Below are positions 35,270-42,661 of a stretch of 64,000 nt of DNA, piece by piece. How positions within the stretch are numbered: position 1 is the stretch's first letter; each line of letters starts with the position of its first letter. Both the position numbers and the translations under genes were made by a program. Under the pieces are notes generated by a model, which saw nothing but the letters and a program-made list of their open reading frames with translations, was not told the DNA's origin and ran no database searches. The stretch spans positions 1 through 64,000 of the forward strand of contig JAQTQX010000007.1 in the NCBI GenBank assembly GCA_028712075.1. The letters run 5' to 3'. The stretch comes from Desulfuromonadaceae bacterium. GTDB taxonomy: Bacteria > Desulfobacterota > Desulfuromonadia > Geobacterales > Pseudopelobacteraceae.

Positions 35270-36679
35270 ATGATTAAACCCATTGTATTTTCAGCACTAT
35301 TTACACTGGCCGCACTGCCTGCATGGGCCAGCGGAGACAGTGAGATACAGAATTTTACCGGCACGGCGATGGGAATATGTGCTCTGGCACTTTTCGTTGC
35401 CGCCTATGCTCTCGTCATCATGGAAGAGAAGCTGCACCTGCGTAAAAGTAAGCCGGTGATGGTAGCGGCCGGCATAATTTGGGTACTGGTGGCACTTTCA
35501 TATCAATCAGTGGGAAAACCGGATCATGCCCATACCGCCATTTTGCATAACCTGACAGAATATGCTGAACTGTTTCTGTTTCTATTGGCCGCTATGACCT
35601 ATATCAATGCGCTTGAGGAACGCAATGTTTTCAGCGCCCTCCGCTCATGGATGGTCAACAGGGGCTTTACCCTGCGAACGGTCTTCTGGCTGACCGGCTT
35701 GCTGGCTTTTGTCATTTCCCCTGTGGCGGATAATTTGACTACCGCCTTGCTGATGGGGGCTGTGGCGATGGCGGTCGGGGGCACAAATAAAAAGTTTGTG
35801 GTAGTGGCCTGCATCAATATTGTAGTGGCGGCCAACGCCGGCGGTGCCTTCTCACCCTTTGGCGACATTACTACCCTGATGGTCTGGCAGAAAGGGAAGG
35901 TAAGTTTCTTTGAATTCTTCGCCATCTTCATTCCATCGCTCATCAACTGGATTATTCCGGCGGTCTGTATGAGTTTTGCGGTTTCAAAAGAAAAACCGGA
36001 AGTCAGTGATGCAAATGTCAGCATGAAATTGGGTGCGCGACGCATTATGGTGCTGTTTCTATTGACCATTGTCACCGCCGTGTCGTTCCACAACTTCCTG
36101 CGTCTGCCACCGGCTGTCGGGATGATGCTCGGCCTGGGATACCTCTCCTTTTTTTCTTACTATCTGAAAAAGGCCGAAGGGCGCATGAACAGCGGCGACA
36201 ACCCTCTCGACGTTACCGGGCACAACTATGCAGCCTTCGACCTGTTTCGCAAAATAGCCAAGGCCGAATGGGATACCCTGCTTTTTTTTTACGGCGTCAT
36301 TCTCTGCGTCGGTGGCCTCGGTCAGTTTGGCTATCTGGCTGTCACATCGAACGTCATGTACAACGGACTCGGCCACACGACAGCAAATGTGCTGGTCGGT
36401 GTTCTTTCGGCAATAATTGACAATATCCCGGTCATGTTTGCCGTTTTAACAATGGACCCACAGATGTCTCACGGCCAGTGGCTGCTGGTGACTCTGACCG
36501 CCGGAGTCGGCGGCAGTCTGCTCTCGATTGGTTCGGCTGCTGGCGTGGCACTGATGGGCTCGGCACGGGGTGTCTATACGTTTGGATCGCACCTGAAATG
36601 GACCTGGGCTATTGCCCTTGGCTATGCCGCCAGTATTGCCGCTCATCTGATATTGAATGCCCGATATTTTACCCCCTGA
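35270..36679 (+). CDS. nhaD: NhaD-type sodium/proton antiporter
   Basis: This 469-residue inner-membrane protein has about 13 hydrophobic segments. The N-terminus is signal-peptide-like (FSALFTLAALPAWASG), as is usual for NhaD. Conserved ion-path segments are SPVADNLTTALLMGA and NAGGAFSPFGDITTLMVW, with DNIPVMFAVL near the C-terminus. It exports Na+ in exchange for H+. The start at 35270 is preferred to an in-frame ATG at 35216 because the latter lacks a signal-like sequence. A marR gene follows. Confidence 0.9.
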   Translation: MIKPIVFSALFTLAALPAWASGDSEIQNFTGTAMGICALALFVAAYALVIMEEKLHLRKSKPVMVAAGIIWVLVALSYQSVGKPDHAHTAILHNLTEYAELFLFLLAAMTYINALEERNVFSALRSWMVNRGFTLRTVFWLTGLLAFVISPVADNLTTALLMGAVAMAVGGTNKKFVVVACINIVVAANAGGAFSPFGDITTLMVWQKGKVSFFEFFAIFIPSLINWIIPAVCMSFAVSKEKPEVSDANVSMKLGARRIMVLFLLTIVTAVSFHNFLRLPPAVGMMLGLGYLSFFSYYLKKAEGRMNSGDNPLDVTGHNYAAFDLFRKIAKAEWDTLLFFYGVILCVGGLGQFGYLAVTSNVMYNGLGHTTANVLVGVLSAIIDNIPVMFAVLTMDPQMSHGQWLLVTLTAGVGGSLLSIGSAAGVALMGSARGVYTFGSHLKWTWAIALGYAASIAAHLILNARYFTP

Positions 36680-36721
36680 AACAGAATTGCAACCTGGGTT
36701 CTGCAGAAACACACTCCGGAC

Positions 36722-36750
36722 TTGACGTAACGACGAAATTCGTTTATTTA
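36722..36750 (+). promoter_or_regulatory. Candidate promoter of marR
   Basis: TTGACG (36722-36727), a 17-base spacer and TATTTA (36745-36750) lie upstream of the marR gene; the -10 is weak. The palindrome at 36755-36767 lies immediately downstream, a position suited to autorepression. Confidence 0.4.
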
Positions 36751-36754
36751 TATT

Positions 36755-36776
36755 GCTAATAATTAGCTTTGCTAAT
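36755..36776. promoter_or_regulatory. Palindromic MarR-type operator
   Basis: GCTAATAATTAGC is a perfect palindrome around a central A, followed 3 bases later by a further half-site GCTAAT. It lies 34 bases before the marR ATG. Size and symmetry fit MarR family operators. Confidence 0.55.
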
Positions 36777-36809
36777 TTTATGTACTACGAATAGTTTCAG
36801 GAGGAACAT

Positions 36810-37274
36810 ATGCAACATAACCCGGGGGCAGTCACTGATATCTTCGATAATGTGAGACGAATATTCCAGGCACTCAGTGAATATTCGAAAACTGCGGAAA
36901 AATCAACCGGCCTGACCGGCCCCCAACTCTGGGCTCTGAAGCTGCTGGCTACCACCACGCCCATGCGGGTCTCTGATCTGGCATGTCAAATGTTCCTGCG
37001 TCCCCCGACTGTAGTAGGAATTCTCGACCGGCTTGAAGCAAAGAAACTGGTAACACGCACAAATTCGAAGAAAGATCGCCGTGTTGTTGAGGTGCAGCTC
37101 ACTGAACAGGGCATCAGAGTTGTTGCCGAGGCTCCCGCAGTGGCTCAGAGCGTACTTATGAAAGGTCTGAATGATCTGACGCAAGAGCAATTTGCCTGCA
37201 TCGAAGAGGGAATGAAGCTGATGACAAAGGTTCTTGACGCAGAACACCTTACCCCACAACCACTGCACAGTTAA
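36810..37274 (+). CDS. MarR-family transcriptional regulator
   Basis: This 154-residue winged-helix dimer protein has a recognition helix region MRVSDLACQMFLRPPTVVGILDRLE and a wing with TRTNSKKDRRVVEVQLTEQG (DxRxxxxxLTxxG motif). AGGAGG lies upstream of the ATG. The palindrome in its own leader suggests autoregulation. Targets may include the adjacent mechanosensitive-channel gene, 36 bases downstream, and thus the trehalose operon (inference). Confidence 0.92.
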   Translation: MQHNPGAVTDIFDNVRRIFQALSEYSKTAEKSTGLTGPQLWALKLLATTTPMRVSDLACQMFLRPPTVVGILDRLEAKKLVTRTNSKKDRRVVEVQLTEQGIRVVAEAPAVAQSVLMKGLNDLTQEQFACIEEGMKLMTKVLDAEHLTPQPLHS

Positions 37275-37309
37275 CAGGGTGAAAACGATACATCTTCACG
37301 GGAGGGTAC

Positions 37310-38380
37310 ATGGCTGTACTGGAACAAATGTATTTCGGTAACACACTGCAGGTCTGGCTGATTGCGTCTGTCATCTTGGCAGTTGTGTTCGTGGTCATAG
37401 AAATGATCCACCGCGTAATACTCCACAGACTGGTCAAACTCGCCGCTTTAACAGCTCATGGGTTTGACGATCTGCTGGCAGCAGTGCTTAAAAACACCAA
37501 AACATTTATTATGTTTGCCGCCTCGGCTTACTTTGCTTCCTCATTTGTTACGTTAAAGCCCCAAACGTCCGCCTTGTTACTGAAAACCGTACTTTTGATG
37601 CTGATCCTGCAGGGCGGGTTCTGGGCGAGTGCCGGCATCTCGTTCTGGCTTGAACGGAGTACTCAAAAGCGCATGGAGCAGGACACCTCCAGTACCACAA
37701 CAATCACATTTATCGGTTTTGTCGTACGATTCACTCTCTGGACAATTGTTCTGCTTTTGATGCTAGACAATCTGGGCGTTAACATTACCGGTCTCGTCGC
37801 CGGACTTGGCATCGGTGGTATTGCCGTGGCACTGGCAGTGCAGAATGTGCTGGGCGATCTTTTGGCTTCCCTGTCGATCGTTTTGGATAAGCCGTTTGTC
37901 ATTGGCGACTTTATTGTGGTCGATGAACTTGCCGGCACTATCGAGCATATCGGTTTAAAAACCACACGAATCCGCAGTCTCAGCGGAGAGCAATTGATCT
38001 TTTCAAATAACGATCTCTTGAAAAGTCGTATCCATAACTATAAACGCATGTCTGAGCGGCGCATTGTCTTTAGTTTCGGCGTTGTTTATCAAACCTCCCT
38101 GGAAAAGCTGAAGGCGGTCAAGATGATAGTCAGTGACATCATTACGAACGAACAAAAAGCCCGTTTGGATCGCGTTCATTTCAAAAATTACGGTGATTTT
38201 TCCCTGAACTTCGAAGTTGTATATTTTGTAACCGACCCGGATTACAATATCTATATGGATGTCCAGGAAAGGATCAATCTGGAGATATTTCATCACTTTG
38301 AAAATGAAGGGATTGAATTTGCATATCCAACGCAAACAGTATTTATTCAACATGACAGCGAGAAAATGAATGAAAAATGA
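37310..38380 (+). CDS. MscS-type mechanosensitive channel
   Basis: This 356-residue inner-membrane protein has four to five hydrophobic helices (about 12-32, 60-80, 88-110, 128-150). The pore helix/MscS core follows: GLGIGGIAVALAVQNVLGDLLASLSI, DKPFVIGDFIVV, then the beta domain with LKTTRIRSLSGEQLIFSNNDLL. Such channels release solutes on osmotic downshock. GGGAGGG precedes the ATG. It overlaps treZ by 11 bases, tying channel and trehalose synthesis into one operon. Confidence 0.93.
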   Translation: MAVLEQMYFGNTLQVWLIASVILAVVFVVIEMIHRVILHRLVKLAALTAHGFDDLLAAVLKNTKTFIMFAASAYFASSFVTLKPQTSALLLKTVLLMLILQGGFWASAGISFWLERSTQKRMEQDTSSTTTITFIGFVVRFTLWTIVLLLMLDNLGVNITGLVAGLGIGGIAVALAVQNVLGDLLASLSIVLDKPFVIGDFIVVDELAGTIEHIGLKTTRIRSLSGEQLIFSNNDLLKSRIHNYKRMSERRIVFSFGVVYQTSLEKLKAVKMIVSDIITNEQKARLDRVHFKNYGDFSLNFEVVYFVTDPDYNIYMDVQERINLEIFHHFENEGIEFAYPTQTVFIQHDSEKMNEK

Positions 38381-40205
38381 CCTTCAGGATATTGGTGCAA
38401 TTCCCCTTCCGGATGGATCGACCCGCTTTCGTGTCTGGGCACCTCGGGTACGGGAGGTCGCCGTAATTATTCTGGATAACAGCCTGCCTCCGGTACCTTT
38501 GTCGGCAGAAGCTGACGGCTATTTCAGCGGCATAGTAACCGGCGCCGGAGCTGGCAGTCGCTACCGCTACCTGCTTGACGGCAGCGCGGAGCGACCTGAC
38601 CCGGCTTCTCACTACCAACCCAACGGAGTTCATGGACCATCACAAATTGTTGACAATCATGCCTTTCACTGGAGTGATAATGCCTGGTCCGGAATCCCGC
38701 TGGAGCAGTACATTATCTATGAACTGCACGTTGGTACCTTTACTCCGAACGGCACCTTTGATAGCGTCATCTCCCGGCTTGATTACCTCTGCGATCTCGG
38801 GATAACCGCTGTAGAGCTGATGCCGGTGGCCCAGTTTCCCGGAGAGCGAAACTGGGGATATGATGGTGTCTACCCCTTTGCCCCCCAGAACAGCTATGGT
38901 GGACCGGACGCTCTGAAGCGACTTATTGACACCTGCCACCGGAAAGGACTGGCGGTCATTCTTGACGTGGTCTACAACCATCTTGGCCCGGAGGGGAATT
39001 ATCTGCATGCTTTCGGCCCCTACTTCACCGACCGTTATCGCACACCGTGGGGAGAGGCGGTCAATTTCGACGGCCCGGACAGCGATCCGGTGCGTCACTA
39101 TTTCATAACCAACGCACTCTACTGGATAACCGACTACCACGTAGATGCACTGCGTCTCGATGCCATTCATGGCATCTATGATTTCGGAGCCCGGCACATT
39201 CTTCAGGAAATGACCGAAACAGTGCACCGGCAGGCTGCGGCACTCGGACAGACGGTTCATGTTATCGCCGAAAGTGATCTGAACGACGTGAGGGTAATCA
39301 CCCCCCTGCAGTCAGGCGGATTGGGACTGGATGCCCAGTGGTGCGATGATTTTCATCACAGCCTGCGCAGTCTGCTGACCGGTGAGACGGACGGCTACTA
39401 TCGGGATTTCGGCCACCTTGAAAATCTTGCCAAAGCGCTGCAACAAGGGTTTGTCCTCTCCGGGGAATATTCTGTTTTCAGAATGCGGAAACATGGCAGC
39501 TCTGCTGAGGATGTTCCCCCCTGTCGCCTGGTCGTATTCTCCCAGAACCATGATCAGGTGGGGAACCGCATGTGCGGAGAGCGATTGGGTGAACATCTCA
39601 CGTCACAGCAGCTCAAACTGGCTGCTGCTACAGTGCTGCTCTCCCCGTATCTGCCGCTGCTCTTCATGGGAGAGGAATATGCGGCATTGGCGCCCTTTCC
39701 CTACTTCGTCAGTCATGGCGATGCGAATCTGGTGGAAGGGGTCAGGCGGGGAAGAAAAGAGGAATTTGCTGCCTTTAAAAAGCAGGGGATTCCCCCTGAT
39801 CCCCAGGCAGAAGCAACATTTCTGTCCGCGAAGCTGAATCCGGGACAACTCGCGACAGGAGAACAGCGCGATATTTTAGATTTCTATCGCACGCTTATAC
39901 GGCTGCGAAAAGAATGCGCACTGCTTGCAGAACTTAGCAGAGATGCTATTCAGATAATGGTCAATGAGGAGGAAATGGTGCTGACGATGATCCGGACTTC
40001 AAACAGCGATGAGATCACCTGCCTGTTCAACTTCAGTGATCAAGTCAGGGTAATCCGTCCATCTCAGGCAAGTGGAACCATGCGAATTCTGCTCGATTCT
40101 TCGGGCAGATATCAGCCGAACAGCTGTGCTACCACTTTTTCCACCCGTCCCGCAACATTTCTGACGCTTGCCCCCTTCGGCGTCCTCATCTGTCGAAAGG
40201 AATAG
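38370..40205 (+). CDS. treZ: Maltooligosyltrehalose trehalohydrolase
   Basis: This enzyme releases trehalose from maltooligosyltrehalose made by TreY. The 611 residues hold an N-terminal E-set/CBM48 domain (1-100, FRVWAPRVREVAVII). A GH13 barrel follows with nucleophile Asp264 (ALRLDAIHGI), acid/base Glu301 (HVIAESDLND) and Asp395 (FSQNHDQVGNR), then a C-terminal beta domain. The VYNHLGPEGNY and FTDRYRTPWGEAVNFDGP segments are typical of TreZ. It overlaps the upstream channel gene and lies 5 bases before the GH57 gene. Confidence 0.96.
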   Translation: MKNDLQDIGAIPLPDGSTRFRVWAPRVREVAVIILDNSLPPVPLSAEADGYFSGIVTGAGAGSRYRYLLDGSAERPDPASHYQPNGVHGPSQIVDNHAFHWSDNAWSGIPLEQYIIYELHVGTFTPNGTFDSVISRLDYLCDLGITAVELMPVAQFPGERNWGYDGVYPFAPQNSYGGPDALKRLIDTCHRKGLAVILDVVYNHLGPEGNYLHAFGPYFTDRYRTPWGEAVNFDGPDSDPVRHYFITNALYWITDYHVDALRLDAIHGIYDFGARHILQEMTETVHRQAAALGQTVHVIAESDLNDVRVITPLQSGGLGLDAQWCDDFHHSLRSLLTGETDGYYRDFGHLENLAKALQQGFVLSGEYSVFRMRKHGSSAEDVPPCRLVVFSQNHDQVGNRMCGERLGEHLTSQQLKLAAATVLLSPYLPLLFMGEEYAALAPFPYFVSHGDANLVEGVRRGRKEEFAAFKKQGIPPDPQAEATFLSAKLNPGQLATGEQRDILDFYRTLIRLRKECALLAELSRDAIQIMVNEEEMVLTMIRTSNSDEITCLFNFSDQVRVIRPSQASGTMRILLDSSGRYQPNSCATTFSTRPATFLTLAPFGVLICRKE

Positions 40206-40210
40206 TTTTT

Positions 40211-42661
40211 ATGGAACGTTTCCTCTGCGTACATGGGCACTTTTACCAGCCGCCCCGCGAAAATCCCTGGTTGGAATCTGTCGAAATCCAGGATTCAGCC
40301 TATCCCTACCATGACTGGAATGAGCGGATCACCGCCGAATGTTATGCTCCCAACACCGCCTCACGGAATCTTGACCATGACGGACGGATCATGGGTATCA
40401 TCAGCAATTATGCCCGCATCAGCTTCAATTTCGGGCCTACGCTCCTTTCGTGGATGGAAAAGCACTCTCCCGACACCTACCGTTCCATCCTGGAAGCTGA
40501 CCGGCAAAGTATTGCCTGGCGTTCCGGACATGGGGCAGCACTTGCTCAAGTCTATAACCACGTCATCATGCCTCTTGCCACTCTGCGCGACAAACGGGCA
40601 CAGGTGCAGTGGGGGATCAGGGATTTCGAACACCGCTTTCAGCGTTTTCCCGAAGGAATGTGGCTGGCGGAAACAGCCGTAGACATAGAAACGCTCGAAG
40701 TGCTGGCCGAAGGCGGTATTGGTTTTACCATACTTGCACCGCATCAGGCCGCAGCGGTGCGAAAGATCGGGTCCGGCAGCTGGAAGGACGTTCACGGCTC
40801 ACGTGTTGATCCTTCGCAGGCATATCTTTGCCGGCTCCCCTCCGGGCGGAGTATCTCCCTTTTCTTTTATGACGGGCCGGTTTCACAGGCGGTTGCATTC
40901 GAAAAACTTCTGAATAGCGGCGAACAGTTTGCCGCACGCCTGATATCCGGTTTCAGCAGTCACCGCCGCCATCCCCAGCTGATACATATCGCCACAGATG
41001 GCGAGACCTACGGCCATCATCACCATTTTGGCGAAATGGCGCTGGGGCAAGCTCTGGATCACATCGAAGGAAACGGTCTCGCACGCCTGACCAACTATGG
41101 TGAATTTCTGGCACTCCATCCGGCTGTTCACGAGGTGCAGATAGTCGAAAACTCATCCTGGAGCTGCATACACGGCATTGAACGCTGGCGGAGCAACTGC
41201 GGCTGTAACTCCGGTGGCAACCTCGGCTGGAACCAGCAGTGGCGACAGCCTCTTCGTGACGCACTGGACAACCTCGGCGGACAGCTGGCTGCCTGTTATG
41301 AAGAAGGCATGGCAGAATACATAAGAGATCCGTGGGCAGCGCGGGACGATTACGTCGATCTCCTGCTGGATCGTTCCGTAGATAACGTCGCTGCGTTCCT
41401 GTTCAGACATTCCCTCAGACCACTGGATGAGAACGCAGGCGTCACAGTCCTCAGTCTTTTGGAGATGCAGCGCCACGCCATGCTGATGTTCACCAGCTGC
41501 GGATGGTTTTTTGACGAACTCTCCGGTCTGGAAACGGTTCAGATTATCCAGTACGCCGGCCGGGCAATCCAGCTTGCCGGAAAAGTCGGACGTGGTGATA
41601 TCGAAACAGCTTTTCTGGAGAGCCTGGCGCTGGCCGGAAGCAATATTCCCGATCATGTGAACGGGGCAGAAATTTACCTGAAATTTGTCAAACCCGCCAT
41701 GATTGATCTGATTAAAGTCGGCGCGCACTACGCCGTCAGTTCAGTTTTTGAGGAGTATGGCGAGGAAACCGGCATTTTCAGTTATCGGGCCTACCGAGAG
41801 GATTTCCAGATTTTTCACACCGGACAGATGAAACTGGCTGTCGGAAGAATATTTATTCGCTCATCAATCACTCGAAAATCTGACCGGATCAGTTTCTGCA
41901 CCCTCTACTTCGGCGGCCATGCCTTGAACTGCGGTGTCCGTTCCTTTCTTGGTGAGGAGGCGTATCTCGCCATGAAAGATGAGGTGGTCAGCACCTTCAA
42001 TGAATCTGATTTTGCCGCCATCATACGGCTGATGGACAACCATTTCGGCATGCACAACTACTGTCTCAAAGATCTGTTCCGGGACGAACAGCGCCATATA
42101 CTGCAGCTTATTATTTCAGGCACCCTCCAGGAGTTTGAAGACAAATTTAACACCCTCTATGAAAACAGCAGAAGCCTGATGGGATTTTTGAGAGAAACCG
42201 GCATGCCGGTTCCGCAACGTTTTATAACAACCGCAGAGACCGCCCTTAATCTGCACCTGCAGAAACTGTTCGTAACGGATATGATCGACGTGGAACAGGT
42301 CAGGGCTATTGTCGGTGAAATTACTGTCTGGAATGTTGCGGTAGATACTGTCGCTCTCGAGTTTATCATTCGCCGCAGGCTGGAAGGGGCAATGGCCGCG
42401 CTACTGGAGGATCAGGACGATGACCGGCGTTTATGCGAAGTTCTGCTCCTTGCCGAATCCATCGCAGTTCTTCCGGTGGGAGTGAATCTCTGGCAGGCCC
42501 AGAACCTTTACTGGGAAATGCTGAAATCGGGCGCAGCAGCCGTTCAATCAGGCATCGATAATAAATCAGAAAACATATCCACGAAGGAATCTGTACTAAA
42601 ACTGGGACATCTGCTCTATTTCAACGCAGGGGCTGCTCTGGCAGCAAGGGGAAATGTATGA
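40211..42661 (+). CDS. GH57-family glycoside hydrolase with DUF3536
   Basis: This 816-residue protein starts with the GH57 motif VHGHFYQPPRENPW. It carries GMWLAETAVDIETLEVLAEGGI (Glu154 in the position of the GH57 nucleophile) and IATDGETYGHHHHFGEM. The second half (about 340-810) matches the DUF3536 arrangement seen in large uncharacterised GH57 proteins (GGHALNCGVRSFLGEEAY). Activity is not known; alpha-glucan cleavage or branching is plausible. Lying between treZ and treY, and overlapping treY by ATGA, it probably prepares or trims the maltooligosaccharide substrate (inference). Confidence 0.85.
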   Translation: MERFLCVHGHFYQPPRENPWLESVEIQDSAYPYHDWNERITAECYAPNTASRNLDHDGRIMGIISNYARISFNFGPTLLSWMEKHSPDTYRSILEADRQSIAWRSGHGAALAQVYNHVIMPLATLRDKRAQVQWGIRDFEHRFQRFPEGMWLAETAVDIETLEVLAEGGIGFTILAPHQAAAVRKIGSGSWKDVHGSRVDPSQAYLCRLPSGRSISLFFYDGPVSQAVAFEKLLNSGEQFAARLISGFSSHRRHPQLIHIATDGETYGHHHHFGEMALGQALDHIEGNGLARLTNYGEFLALHPAVHEVQIVENSSWSCIHGIERWRSNCGCNSGGNLGWNQQWRQPLRDALDNLGGQLAACYEEGMAEYIRDPWAARDDYVDLLLDRSVDNVAAFLFRHSLRPLDENAGVTVLSLLEMQRHAMLMFTSCGWFFDELSGLETVQIIQYAGRAIQLAGKVGRGDIETAFLESLALAGSNIPDHVNGAEIYLKFVKPAMIDLIKVGAHYAVSSVFEEYGEETGIFSYRAYREDFQIFHTGQMKLAVGRIFIRSSITRKSDRISFCTLYFGGHALNCGVRSFLGEEAYLAMKDEVVSTFNESDFAAIIRLMDNHFGMHNYCLKDLFRDEQRHILQLIISGTLQEFEDKFNTLYENSRSLMGFLRETGMPVPQRFITTAETALNLHLQKLFVTDMIDVEQVRAIVGEITVWNVAVDTVALEFIIRRRLEGAMAALLEDQDDDRRLCEVLLLAESIAVLPVGVNLWQAQNLYWEMLKSGAAAVQSGIDNKSENISTKESVLKLGHLLYFNAGAALAARGNV

